Assembly: GCF_002174305.1 (NCBI RefSeq) | Contig: NZ_MIJB01000021.1 | Span: 1 to 64,000, forward strand | Source of the DNA: Aeromicrobium sp. PE09-221 | GTDB lineage: Bacteria; Actinomycetota; Actinomycetes; Propionibacteriales; Nocardioidaceae | Length of the DNA: 64,000 nucleotides | Direction of reading: 5' to 3' | Shown: positions 42,391 through 50,874 of the stretch, piece by piece | How the letters are laid out: each line of letters starts with the position of its first letter | Numbering within the stretch: position 1 is the first letter of the stretch | Translations under genes and position numbers: made by a program | Notes under the pieces: generated by a model | Database searches by the model: none | Told to the model about the DNA's origin: nothing | The model's input: the letters and a program-made list of their open reading frames with translations, nothing else

Positions 42391-42680
42391 TTTCCCGGCA
42401 GGTTCGCCTGCGACAGATAGGCCGCCGCGCGGCGCAGGACCTCGACCTCCTGCTCCAGGAGCCGGTTGCGGCGCTTGAGCTCACGCAGCTCACTCGCCTG
42501 GTCCTCGGTCATCCCGGGCTTCACGCCCTCTTCGACATCGGCCTTCTTCAACCAACCCGCGAGCGTCGCGGCGTGGATCCCGAAGTCCTTCGCGACTTCC
42601 TCGAGCGTGGTCTTCGAATCCCGGTTCCGAGCGACACGGACAACGTCTTCGCGGAACTCCTTGGGGAACGACTTGGGCAC
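42387..42680 (-). CDS. IS3-family transposase OrfA (HTH subunit)
   Basis: 97-residue IS3 OrfA. The helix-turn-helix is TLEEVAKDFGIHAATLAGWL (about residues 25-44), followed by a leucine-zipper-like helix (ELRELKRRNRLLEQEVEVL). The start is GTG 42680. Its stop overlaps the orfB ATG in GAAAATGATG; such A-rich overlaps serve as -1 frameshift sites in IS3 elements, producing the OrfAB fusion, although here orfB is broken. Confidence 0.92.
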   Translation of the reverse strand: MPKSFPKEFREDVVRVARNRDSKTTLEEVAKDFGIHAATLAGWLKKADVEEGVKPGMTEDQASELRELKRRNRLLEQEVEVLRRAAAYLSQANLPGK

Positions 42681-42791
42681 AGTGACATCCCTCCAGCCCG
42701 GCCTCTCGACCAGACAGATCAGTTGACACCTATCCGTGCAGCAGTCCCCGGCGAGCCGATCTACGGTGGGCCCGGCCGGTCCCTGGTTCAG

Positions 42792-42904
42792 GGAGGATGT
42801 GATCTCGCGGTTGTCATGACGACCGTCAACTCACATTCTCCGTCAGCGACCGACGGAAGATGTGTCTCTGCGGCTGCCAGAGCAACCGCGAAATCACATC
42901 CTGG
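42792..42904. repeat. Two 50-bp palindromic units, GATGTGA/TCACATC type (A4, A5)
   Basis: A4 at 42792-42841 (GGAGGATGTG ... TCACATTCTCC, centre GGTTGTCATGACGACC) and A5 at 42855-42904 (GGAAGATGTG ... TCACATCCTGG, centre GGCTGCCAGAGCAACC) fill the gap between the IS element and psuK. A5 ends one base before the psuK stop codon. They match A1-A3 at 27630-27802 in length and spacing. Confidence 0.8.
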
Positions 42905-42905
42905 G

Positions 42906-43775
42906 TCAGGGACGGGCGCCGCGCATCGTGATGCACCGCTCGGCGGTCGCGGTGCCGGCAGTGAGCGCCGTTCGCGGGTCACGGGTCCGCACCCATGCGG
43001 CGAGGAAGCCCGCGGTGAAGGCATCTCCGGCACCCGTCGTGTCCAGCACCTGAACGCGAGGCGCCGTCACCTGGGTGCGGTCCTGGGCATCGACATAGGC
43101 CGCCCCCATCACCCCCAGCGTCACCACCACATGCCGGTAGGCGGCCGCGAGCGCATCGAAGTCGACCACCGGTCCCGTTGCCCCGGCGAGCAAGCGCGCC
43201 TCGTCGATATTGGGCAGGACCAGGTCGACCCCAGCGGTCCACTCCATGAAGTCCGCGACCCCGCATTGCCGCAGGAAGCCCGTCGAGCTCGGATCGACGC
43301 TGATGCCGATCCCGCGCTCACGCGCGCCGCGAACCAACCCGGTGGCGACCGGACGGGTCTGCGGATCGAAGAACGTGTATCCCGTCAGATGCAACCATTC
43401 CACACGCTCCCAGACGTCCTCGGCGATGTCCTCCGGCGCGAGCGTGGCATTGGCCGCGCGGTCGACGTACATCGTGCGATCGCCCTCCGCGTCGAGCGTC
43501 AGCACGATCGTCGCCGTCGGCAGCAGCGGATCGGCGACGAGCCGTGCGTCCACACCCACATCCCGCAGCGCGTCTCCGTGCCGTTCGACGCCGTCCGCGC
43601 CGACCTTGCCGACGAAGCGCGTGGGCGCCCCGAGGTGGCCGAGCCACGCGGCAGTGTTGGCGGCGGAGCCACCCGCCGTCATCCGGATCTCGGCATTGGT
43701 GTCGCTGCGCGGGGTGACGGGCTCCAGCGGACGCACCCCGATGTCATCCACGACATCGCCGACGACGAGGATCAT
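42906..43775 (-). CDS. psuK: PfkB-family kinase, probable pseudouridine kinase
   Basis: 289-residue ribokinase-fold kinase. The N-terminal substrate loop GGSAANTAAWLGHLG and the C-terminal signature VLDTTGAGDAFTAGFLAAW (catalytic Asp of GAGD) are intact. Paired with pseudouridine-5'-phosphate glycosidase, it most likely phosphorylates pseudouridine so that the base and ribose-5-phosphate can be recovered. The ATG 43773-43775 overlaps the psuG stop (ATGA); a GTG 12 nt earlier is possible. The 3' end abuts palindromic repeat A5. Confidence 0.85.
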   Translation of the reverse strand: MILVVGDVVDDIGVRPLEPVTPRSDTNAEIRMTAGGSAANTAAWLGHLGAPTRFVGKVGADGVERHGDALRDVGVDARLVADPLLPTATIVLTLDAEGDRTMYVDRAANATLAPEDIAEDVWERVEWLHLTGYTFFDPQTRPVATGLVRGARERGIGISVDPSSTGFLRQCGVADFMEWTAGVDLVLPNIDEARLLAGATGPVVDFDALAAAYRHVVVTLGVMGAAYVDAQDRTQVTAPRVQVLDTTGAGDAFTAGFLAAWVRTRDPRTALTAGTATAERCITMRGARP

Positions 43776-44674
43776 CGGCTCGCCCACGCGGCGGCGATCT
43801 CCGCGGCCACCCGGATGTTGTTGCGGGCGATGTCGAGGTTGACCCGCAGGCTCTGGCCGCCGGTGATGTCGACGATCGTCTGCAGCAGGAAGGGCGTGAC
43901 GTCCTTGCCGGTCAATCCCTCATCCGTGGCACGGCTCAACGCCTCCGCAAGCGCCTCGTCATGGACCTTCGGGGCGAGCTGCTGGGCCAGCGGCAGCGGA
44001 TTGGCGACGAGGATGCCGGCTGCCTCCCCGAGAGCGTCGCGGGCGGCCATCACCGACGCCACCGCCGCGGCATCCGGGACGCTCCAATCGAGTTCGTGTC
44101 CCGAACTCGCGAGCCAGAAGCTCGGGAATTCAGTCGTGCGGTAGCCGAGCACCGGTACCGACAGCGTCTCCAAGCGTTCGAGCGTCGCGCCGATGTCGAG
44201 GATCGACTTGACCCCCGCCGACACGACCGTGATCGGCACGCGCGACAAGATGGTGAGATCGGCCGACTCGTCGAAACTCTGGCTGGCGCCTCGGTGCACT
44301 CCGCCCAGACCGCCCGTGGCGAAGACCCGGATGCCGGCGCGATCGGCGATGAACGAGGTCGCCGCGACGGTCGTGGCGCCGCTCGCACCCGTGCCGACGG
44401 CGACCGGGAGGTCGCGCACGGAGAGCTTGGCGATGTCCTCATTGGCGATACGGTCGAGCTCGTCCTCGGTCAGGCCCGCCTTGAGCCGGCCATCGAGCAC
44501 CGCGACCGTCGCAGGCGTGACCCCCACATCGCGCAGCATCTGCTCGAACTCCCGCGCCGCGACGAGATTGTCCGGGCGCGGCAGCCCGTGGGAGATGATC
44601 GTGGACTCCAAGGCCACCACCGGGCGGCCTTGGGCGAGGGCGTCAGCGACATCGGGGGCAAGATCGACGTTCAT
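43772..44674 (-). CDS. psuG: Pseudouridine-5'-phosphate glycosidase
   Basis: 300-residue PsuG enzyme that splits pseudouridine-5'-phosphate into uracil and ribose-5-phosphate. Conserved family segments: VALESTIISHGLPRPDN near the N-terminus (active-site Glu), VGTGASGATTVAAT, RVFATGGLGGVHRGA, and the C-terminal GKDVTPFLLQTIVDITGG and SLRVNLDIARNNIRVAAEIA. TAGCCT 6 nt before the ATG gives a leaderless promoter. It forms a two-gene pseudouridine salvage operon with the PfkB kinase. Confidence 0.95.
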   Translation of the reverse strand: MNVDLAPDVADALAQGRPVVALESTIISHGLPRPDNLVAAREFEQMLRDVGVTPATVAVLDGRLKAGLTEDELDRIANEDIAKLSVRDLPVAVGTGASGATTVAATSFIADRAGIRVFATGGLGGVHRGASQSFDESADLTILSRVPITVVSAGVKSILDIGATLERLETLSVPVLGYRTTEFPSFWLASSGHELDWSVPDAAAVASVMAARDALGEAAGILVANPLPLAQQLAPKVHDEALAEALSRATDEGLTGKDVTPFLLQTIVDITGGQSLRVNLDIARNNIRVAAEIAAAWASR

Positions 44675-44717
44675 CCGTCGAGGCTATCCACCACCCAGGG
44701 AACGCCCGACAACCCGG

Positions 44718-46307
44718 TCAACCGAATGCGGCACCCGCCCTTCGTCGGCCCGGATCACCTGGAGCCGAACCCTCCGGCTCCTCACCACCGGTCACGGTGA
44801 CGAAGGGATCCAGCAGACCGGGTGCGGCTTCGAGGGCGAAGCTCAGCCCGTCTTGCGCGTCGATGTCGGGGGTGTCGTAGCCGCCGTAGCCAGCAGCCGT
44901 CATCGCTGAGACGGTGCACAGGCCGAGACGCCGTTGCAGGAGCGATTCACGGACCACGATGGTGCTCACCGCCGTGCGCTGCAGGACCGTGGTGGCGCGA
45001 CTGACCAGACCGGACCGGGTGACGAGATAAGGCCCGCGGATCGCGTGGCCGAGTGCACGAAAGGCGACGACCGCCGCCCCCAGCGACACCGGCCAGATCA
45101 CGGCCGCCGGCCACAGCACGGCGACGGGCACGACTCCGGCCACCGCCAGCCCGACCAATGGCAGCGCCATCGCTGCGCTCAGGCCGGTGGCCCACCAGAG
45201 CCGGCGCCACAGCGCCGCCCGCGGATGCCTCGCGAGCGGTGCCTCGAAGAGATTCTCCTCGGTGCCGAGCACCTCGGTCACGACCCGCCGAGCGAACGCC
45301 ACCGGCCCACGAGGCAGGATCGCGGCGGGCTGGCTCATCGACCACATGCTCAGCCCCGTGGTGATCACCGTGGTGTCGCTGACCCCCATCCAGCGCCACA
45401 GCACCGGCTCGGATATCTGGGCGCCGCGAAAACGGTTCTCATCGCGGCCGACCTCGCGGGTAGTGAACAGCCCGTGACGCGTCCGCAGCAGTGTCCCCTC
45501 GGCGCCGCGGACTCGGGCGAGCTCGAAGTTCCAATACTCGGTGAAGTAGTTCACGGCGAGTCCTGCGGCGCCGAAGACGCTGACCGCGAAGAATACGATC
45601 GCGACCGTGCCCGCCCAGCCGATGGCCGACCAGTCCAGCAGGCCCAGGATGAACCCGCTGACATCCAGCCCGAAGCTGTCCAGCAGCCAGAACCCGCCCC
45701 ATCCGAGACCGAGGGCGAGCAGATACGCCCAGGCGTTGAACACATTGCAGATCACCCAGCGGGGATCGAATCGGGCGAACACGCGAAGCGGCTCGTCGCG
45801 CCCCGGCCCCACCTCGGACGGCACCGGATCGCCGATCGCTGTGTCCCGCGGGTCCAGGAGCCGGTCCTGCAGCACTCGGGCATCGGCGGCGCTCAGGGCA
45901 TCGAGCTCGAGAGCCGACTCGCCATCGGAGGCCTGCTGTCCCGCACCGATCTTCACGACCCGCAACCCACCGAGGCGGTGGCGCAGTCGGGCCTCCACGT
46001 CGACGCTGCGAATACGGTCGCGCCGGATGGACCGATGCCTGCGTACGAAGACCCCGCTCTTCAGCTCGACATGCGCGGGACTGATCCGATAGCGGGTGAA
46101 CACCCACCTCCAGGCATCGGCGATGGCACCGATGATCCCGAATGCCGCCAGCCCGATCAGCGGCCAGATCTGCCCGCGACCCGCACCTGTGAGACCGACC
46201 GCCACCACCGCGGGCAGCGTCGCCAGGAGGCTCTGCGTCAGGTCGACCAAGACCATCCGCACGCTCAGCTGCTCCCACCGTCCCGCGTGCTCGCTGCGTT
46301 CGCTCAT
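44718..46307 (-). CDS. PH-domain (bPH2, YdbT-like) membrane protein
   Basis: 529-residue membrane protein with repeated bPH2 (DUF304) domains between pairs of membrane helices: TRYRISPAHVELKSGVFVRR (about residue 75), ARVRGAEGTLLRTRHGLFTT (about 265) and PYLVTRSGLVSRATTVLQR (about 420). At least six helices. Members of this family form a pair with a smaller YdbS-like protein; in Bacillus the pair gives resistance to certain bacteriocins. The start overlaps the smaller partner (ATGA). Confidence 0.88.
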   Translation of the reverse strand: MSERSEHAGRWEQLSVRMVLVDLTQSLLATLPAVVAVGLTGAGRGQIWPLIGLAAFGIIGAIADAWRWVFTRYRISPAHVELKSGVFVRRHRSIRRDRIRSVDVEARLRHRLGGLRVVKIGAGQQASDGESALELDALSAADARVLQDRLLDPRDTAIGDPVPSEVGPGRDEPLRVFARFDPRWVICNVFNAWAYLLALGLGWGGFWLLDSFGLDVSGFILGLLDWSAIGWAGTVAIVFFAVSVFGAAGLAVNYFTEYWNFELARVRGAEGTLLRTRHGLFTTREVGRDENRFRGAQISEPVLWRWMGVSDTTVITTGLSMWSMSQPAAILPRGPVAFARRVVTEVLGTEENLFEAPLARHPRAALWRRLWWATGLSAAMALPLVGLAVAGVVPVAVLWPAAVIWPVSLGAAVVAFRALGHAIRGPYLVTRSGLVSRATTVLQRTAVSTIVVRESLLQRRLGLCTVSAMTAAGYGGYDTPDIDAQDGLSFALEAAPGLLDPFVTVTGGEEPEGSAPGDPGRRRAGAAFG

Positions 46308-46828
46308 GTGGCGTCACCCGGGGTGAGCTGCGCGATCCGGGTCAGCTCCTCGGCGACGCGGACCGCGGTGTCACGGTCCAATCCGCCGATATCGATGGCA
46401 CCTCGCGATGATGCCGTGGTGACGCGCAATGTCGACAACCCCAGGAGCTGTTCGAGGGGACCCTGGACCGCGTCCACCGTCTGCACGCGGGCCAGCGGCG
46501 CGGCGCGCCACTCCCGCACCAGCCACCCCGTACGGGCGTAGACGGCTTCGGCACTGGTCTCCCATCGGTGGACCCGGTAGCGCCACAGCGGCTCGACCAC
46601 CAGATCGACGACGAGCAGCACGGCCACCGCCACGACGACGAAGCCGAGCCACGATCTGGCGCCCTCCCAGAACAGATAGCCGATGACAGAGACCGCAAGC
46701 AGCGCACCACCGAACAGCAGTGACTGCAGCATCCACCAGGCGATAGCCCGCCGCTCCACCGCATGCGCGGGCGGCCTGAGACTCACCGTGCCCTGTGCGG
46801 CACCTGCAGCCGGCCATAGATCACCCAT
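46304..46828 (-). CDS. PH-domain (bPH2, YdbS-like) membrane protein
   Basis: 174-residue small partner of the YdbT-like protein: two membrane helices (about residues 30-75) followed by one bPH2 domain with YRVHRWETSAEAVYARTGWL, RVQTVDAVQGPLEQLLGLS and VTTASSRGAIDIGGL. It is the first gene of the pair. A TAGAGT -10 box ends 6 nt before the ATG, so the mRNA is probably leaderless. The 110 bp downstream of dcd and upstream of this gene hold no further feature. Confidence 0.9.
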   Translation of the reverse strand: MGDLWPAAGAAQGTVSLRPPAHAVERRAIAWWMLQSLLFGGALLAVSVIGYLFWEGARSWLGFVVVAVAVLLVVDLVVEPLWRYRVHRWETSAEAVYARTGWLVREWRAAPLARVQTVDAVQGPLEQLLGLSTLRVTTASSRGAIDIGGLDRDTAVRVAEELTRIAQLTPGDAT

Positions 46829-46938
46829 GCCTCGACTCTAGGGACGACGACCGCCACCGCGCATGTGCCGCTGGTCAGGGATCCGGCCCATGACTTCCGG
46901 CACCCCGGTGCCGGGGCCCAGTCGGCGGATGGAGAGGG

Positions 46939-47517
46939 TCAGCCGATCTCGGTGCGGTAGAAGTTCGCGTGCGAACGCGACGGGGTCGGGCCTCGCTGAC
47001 CCTGATAGCGCGAGCCGTACTTCTCCGAGCCATAGGGATGTTCGGCGGCGGACGAGAGCTGGAAGAAGCACAGCTGCCCGATCTTCATGCCCGGATAGAG
47101 CTTGATCGGGAGGGTGGCCACGTTCGCGAGCTCCAGCGTGATGTGCCCGCCGAAACCCGGATCGATGAAGCCGGCGGTGCTGTGGGTGAGCAGGCCGAGA
47201 CGGCCGAGCGAGCTCTTGCCCTCCAGCCGGGCCGCGATGTCATCGGGCAGCGTCACATACTCATAGGTCGAGCCGAGGACGAACTCCCCTGGGTGCAGCA
47301 CGAAGGCGTCTTCGCCCTCCACCTCGACGGGACGCGTCAGATCCGACTGATCGGCGGCCGGATCGATGTGCGGATACTTGTGGTTGTCGAAGACCCGGAA
47401 GAGGCGGTCGAGACGCACGTCGATGCTCGACGGCTGGATCATCGTCGGCTCGAAGGGATCGAGGGCGACCCGTCCTCCGTCGATCTGGGCCAGGATGTCA
47501 CGGTCGGAGAGCAGCAC
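46939..47517 (-). CDS. dcd: dCTP deaminase (likely bifunctional dCTP deaminase-dUTPase)
   Basis: 192-residue trimeric enzyme of dUMP supply. Conserved parts are [40 protein letters not shown] and the nucleotide site [20 protein letters not shown], then GHITLELAN with the catalytic Glu. The THSTAG segment matches the mycobacterial bifunctional enzyme, which both deaminates dCTP and cleaves dUTP, so I expect dUMP plus pyrophosphate as product. GTG start with TAGGTT 6 nt upstream. Confidence 0.95.
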   Translation of the reverse strand: MLLSDRDILAQIDGGRVALDPFEPTMIQPSSIDVRLDRLFRVFDNHKYPHIDPAADQSDLTRPVEVEGEDAFVLHPGEFVLGSTYEYVTLPDDIAARLEGKSSLGRLGLLTHSTAGFIDPGFGGHITLELANVATLPIKLYPGMKIGQLCFFQLSSAAEHPYGSEKYGSRYQGQRGPTPSRSHANFYRTEIG

Positions 47518-47526
47518 GTGCTCAAC

Positions 47527-48678
47527 CTAACGTATGGCGAGGCACCCGTTGAGGCCCTGATCGGCGAACCGGGCGCCGATCAGGCGGTGCGCGGCGGCAT
47601 TCGGATGCAGGCGATCCGGCAGGGGCTCGCGCTCATGATCCTCGGGGCCGAACAGCGCCAGACCGTCGAGGTACGCGATGCGGGGGTCGTCGGCCTGCCG
47701 TCGCTCCACGATCCGGCGCAGGTCCTCACGCACGACCTCCATGGTCAAGCGACCGGCGGAGACCTCCTCGGGATCTCCCGTGGCTTGGAATGCCAACCGT
47801 CCCTCGGAAAAAGCTTGCGGATCGAAGGCTCCCGGCCCCGGGGTCTGCTCGTGGATCGGACAGTAAACCGAGGACATGACGAGCAGGGGGGTGTCGGGAT
47901 GTCCGTCGCGGATCGTGTCGAGGAAGCCGTCGACGGCCGGACCGAAGGCGCGCCGCCGCATCAGATCCGCGTTGACGATATTGATGCCGAGCTCGAGGCT
48001 GATGACATCCGCAGGGGCATCGCGCATCACCCGGGCGACGAAGGGGTCGAGCAGGGCACTGCCTCCGAATCCGAGGTTGGTCAGGTCGAGCCCCACCGCA
48101 CGGGCAGCGACGACCGGCCAGCTGTCCGTCGGATGGATGGCATTGGATCCCTGGCTCACCGAGCTGCCGTAGTGCAGCCACGACCTCCGGTCCGACAGCG
48201 GACGTATCGGGGCGTCCGCACGCAGTCCGACCAGCTCGATCCGCTCGAAGTGCGGGAGCCAGATCTCGACCTCGTGCTCACCGGGCGGCAGCTCGAGGTC
48301 GAGGACCATCGAGGGTCCCTCGCGGACATCGGTGCTCCCGCTCGACAGATCGACCACTCTGCGGTCACCGCCTGTGGAGACGCGCTGCTCGACCAGCTCG
48401 CCGTCTACGGTCACGTCATAGCTGGCGTCCGGCCGCGGGGGCACGCCGGCGAAGACGACGGTGGTGCGGTGCGCCGTCAACTCCACCCGATCGGCACGCG
48501 TGCCGAAGGCCACGCGGACACCAGCCGGCTGCTCCTCGACCATCGCGAGCTGGGCGTCGGCGAGGGCACGCGCAATCGCGGGCAGGCGGTGGATGAGGAA
48601 CCCTCGCGCGGTGCGTTGGAGCTCCGCGCCCCCTCGGACGAGACTCGTGTCGAGAGCGACATCGGTCCAGTCGGTCAT
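47527..48678 (-). CDS. SGNH/GDSL-family hydrolase with N-terminal beta domain
   Basis: 383 aa. Residues about 1-165 look like a beta-sandwich of the CE2/DUF4886-type accessory kind; the SGNH hydrolase domain follows with the nucleophile in HYGSSVSQG, Gly in NLGFGGSALL, Asn in LELGINIVNA and the catalytic Asp-x-x-His in LPDRLHPNAAAH. It is a likely esterase or deacetylase, cytosolic by lack of a signal peptide. The end is 9 bp from the dcd start. Confidence 0.85.
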   Translation of the reverse strand: MTDWTDVALDTSLVRGGAELQRTARGFLIHRLPAIARALADAQLAMVEEQPAGVRVAFGTRADRVELTAHRTTVVFAGVPPRPDASYDVTVDGELVEQRVSTGGDRRVVDLSSGSTDVREGPSMVLDLELPPGEHEVEIWLPHFERIELVGLRADAPIRPLSDRRSWLHYGSSVSQGSNAIHPTDSWPVVAARAVGLDLTNLGFGGSALLDPFVARVMRDAPADVISLELGINIVNADLMRRRAFGPAVDGFLDTIRDGHPDTPLLVMSSVYCPIHEQTPGPGAFDPQAFSEGRLAFQATGDPEEVSAGRLTMEVVREDLRRIVERRQADDPRIAYLDGLALFGPEDHEREPLPDRLHPNAAAHRLIGARFADQGLNGCLAIR

Positions 48679-48759
48679 CGGGCCAGTCTTTCACGCGCCG
48701 CGGACGGTCACGCACCGCGGTGATCTGCACGAGACCATGAGCATTCCTAGGCTGATCAC

Positions 48760-49728
48760 ATGCCCCTTCCCTCACCGCTGGTCCGTGCCGTCGAGACCCT
48801 GCTGGACAAGTCCCTGGTCCTCGGATACTCCTCGATCGGCTGGTACATCCGACAGCCGTGGCTTCCGCCCTCCCCCGAGCCGGGATCGCTGACCGGACGG
48901 ACGGTGATCGTGACCGGCGCGAGCTCCGGACTCGGTCGCGCCTCCGCCGCGGGTGCCGCTCAGCTCGGAGCCCGCGTGCGGCTCATCGGGCGCACGGCAG
49001 CCCGCCTCGAGGACGCCGCACGAGCGATCCGCCGCAGCCTGCCGCATGCCGATCTGGTGGTCGATGTCTGTGATGTGAGTGATCTCGACGCCGTCCGGGC
49101 GTGGTGCTCGACCATCGAGGAGCCGCTCCACGCCATCGTGCACAGCGCCGGCATCATGCCGCCGGAGCGATCCGAGAGCGCCCAGGGCCACGAGCTGGCA
49201 TTGGCCACGCATGTCCTCGGGCCACTGCTGATGAACGATCTCCTCCGCCCCCGGCTCCGCGAAGACGGCGACGCGCGGATCGTCTGGATCTCCTCGGGAG
49301 GCATGTACGCCGCGCCGCTGACCGAGGGTCTGGTCGCTGACCCCGAGTACCGGCACGGGGAGTACAACGGCACCCGCGCTTACGCCCGCACCAAGCGCCT
49401 CCAAGTCGTCATGGCGCAACGCGAAGCCCGACAGCTGGGTGGTGACGGCATCACCGTCCACGCCATGCACCCCGGGTGGGCCGACACTCCGGGTGTCACG
49501 GCCTCGCTGCCGCGGTTCGCGGCGGTCGCCAAGCCGATCCTCCGGACCGCCGAGCAGGGTGCCGACACCGCCGTCTGGCTCACCGCCGCTCCTGAGGTGG
49601 GGACCGGCGACTTCTGGCAGGATCGCCGTCCTCGCTCCACGGACTTCCTCCCCTGGCAGCACACCTCGCGGGAGCTTGCCGACGTGGTGTGGCGCTACTG
49701 TCGCTCCGCTGCGGGGCTCGACGGCTGA
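48760..49728 (+). CDS. Short-chain dehydrogenase (DHRS12-like)
   Basis: 322-residue SDR with an N-terminal extension of about 45 aa (YSSIGWYIRQPWLPP) that resembles DHRS12-type enzymes, followed by TVIVTGASSGLGRASAAGAA (cofactor loop), NAG replaced by HSAGIMPPE, catalytic Ser in WISSGGMY and a YxxxK seen as AYARTKRLQ. The late GWADTPGV loop matches the family. TAGGCT 6 nt before the ATG. The substrate is unknown. Confidence 0.88.
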   Translation: MPLPSPLVRAVETLLDKSLVLGYSSIGWYIRQPWLPPSPEPGSLTGRTVIVTGASSGLGRASAAGAAQLGARVRLIGRTAARLEDAARAIRRSLPHADLVVDVCDVSDLDAVRAWCSTIEEPLHAIVHSAGIMPPERSESAQGHELALATHVLGPLLMNDLLRPRLREDGDARIVWISSGGMYAAPLTEGLVADPEYRHGEYNGTRAYARTKRLQVVMAQREARQLGGDGITVHAMHPGWADTPGVTASLPRFAAVAKPILRTAEQGADTAVWLTAAPEVGTGDFWQDRRPRSTDFLPWQHTSRELADVVWRYCRSAAGLDG

Positions 49729-49737
49729 GACGGACTG

Positions 49738-49923
49738 TCAGAAGGCCGCCGGGCGGTGCCGGGACCGCGGCTCGAGACGCCACAGTCCGCCGTAGGAGCA
49801 CTCGAAGAACCGGTCCGCGTCCCACGTGGTGGCGACCACGCGTCCAGGCTGAGCAGCGTGGACGCACCCCATCGCACCGCAGACACAGCGCAGCATCGAG
49901 CGTCGCGGAGTATCGAAGGGCAT
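49738..49923 (-). CDS. Small Cys-containing hypothetical protein, 61 aa
   Basis: A short protein with CVCGAMGCVH, a CxC-x4-CxH arrangement, and a later Cys in FFECSYGGLWRLEPR; it could bind a metal but matches no family I know. In favour of a real gene: TAGCTT lies 6 nt before the ATG, the same leaderless promoter spacing as the neighbours, and the stop is only 9 bp from the convergent SDR stop. The composition is not a shadow of another gene. Confidence 0.5.
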   Translation of the reverse strand: MPFDTPRRSMLRCVCGAMGCVHAAQPGRVVATTWDADRFFECSYGGLWRLEPRSRHRPAAF

Positions 49924-49993
49924 GGCGAAAAGCTACCGGCCCGGGCTCCCGGACGCATGCCGACCACGCATCCGCCCGCCGATGAGTCCGGGC

Positions 49994-50737
49994 CTACAGA
50001 TCGGCGATGCCCTTGACGAGCGCGGCGAACGCTCCGATGAACGACATGACGATCAGCGCGATGCGCGCGTGGTGGTCACGCACATAGCGCTGACAGCGAT
50101 CACCCACCACCACACCCGCCACGATGAGTGCCACGATCCCCAACCAGGTCGACACCCCGAAGGACGGGCTCTGCGCGGGGTCCACGGCGAACTTGACGGA
50201 CAGCGCGACGACATTGACCAGCACGAAGTACGGCTGGAGGGTCGCGGCGAATCCGCGTTGGGGCCAGCGCGAGATCACCGCGTACGCACTCACCGCCGGA
50301 CCGCTCACACCGGCCAGCGCGTTGGTCGCGCCGGATATGACTCCCGTCAAGCACATCGGGAGCCGCCCACGCACGGTGAACTCCGTGCGATGGAGCAGCA
50401 GCGAGATGACGAGTGCCGCGAGCACCAGCACGCTGACGACGATCGCGAGGGGCGCGGGCGGCAGCCGACGGGCCAGGAAGGCGGCCGGCACCGTGGCCGC
50501 CGCGGCCGGGACGGCGAGCCACCACAGTGAGGACCACTCGACGTCGGCCCAGACCCGCGCCATGATGATCGCCGACGAGACGAGACCGCAGACGAGCACC
50601 ACGATCACACCCTCGTGCGCCCCCAGCACCATCACGAGGAAGGGCGCGACGAAGAGGGCGAAGCCGAGACCGGCGATCCGCTGGGCGATCGCACCCGCGA
50701 ACACCGCCACGAGCACCGCTATCAGACCGACCGACAC
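49994..50737 (-). CDS. TSUP-family (TauE/SafE-type) permease
   Basis: 247-residue permease with about eight helices in two repeats, as in the TauE/SafE family that moves sulfite or sulfur-containing organic anions. The repeat signature is seen as QRIAGLGFALFVAPFLVMVLG in the first half and GATNALAGVSGPAVSAYAV in the second. GTG start, TAGGGT 6 nt upstream. The substrate is not shown by the sequence. Confidence 0.85.
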   Translation of the reverse strand: MSVGLIAVLVAVFAGAIAQRIAGLGFALFVAPFLVMVLGAHEGVIVVLVCGLVSSAIIMARVWADVEWSSLWWLAVPAAAATVPAAFLARRLPPAPLAIVVSVLVLAALVISLLLHRTEFTVRGRLPMCLTGVISGATNALAGVSGPAVSAYAVISRWPQRGFAATLQPYFVLVNVVALSVKFAVDPAQSPSFGVSTWLGIVALIVAGVVVGDRCQRYVRDHHARIALIVMSFIGAFAALVKGIADL

Positions 50738-50771
50738 CCGATGACCCTACGCGTCACCCGCCCGCACGCAG

Positions 50772-50828
50772 CGAGCGGTGGGGAGGCGTCCATCGACTCG
50801 AGGTCATCGGACGCTCACCCACCGCTCG
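50772..50828. terminator. Long two-tier hairpin between MBL and TSUP genes
   Basis: CGAGCGGTGGG (50772-50782) pairs with CCCACCGCTCG (50818-50828), and inside it GGCGTCC/GGACGC gives a second stem, so 57 nt fold into one long hairpin. It lies 47 bp past the metallo-hydrolase stop (minus strand) and is the likely terminator of the mycothiol operon. Confidence 0.6.
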
Positions 50829-50874
50829 AGACCGGGAACGGACGCCTACTCACCGCGCCGGGCTGCAGGGGAGA

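Larger units (their letters stand above)
41451..42748 (-). mobile_element. IS3-family insertion sequence, 1298 bp, with 3-bp target duplication
   Basis: Complete element. The ends are related inverted repeats: left GGGACTGTTGCACGATCGTG, right (complement) GGGACTGCTGCACGGATAGG. It is flanked by CGG on both sides (41448-41450 and 42749-42751), the 3-bp duplication expected for IS3 elements. It carries orfA and a damaged orfB on the minus strand. It landed between the DUF4342 gene and the palindromic repeats after psuK, without breaking a gene that I can see. Confidence 0.85.
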
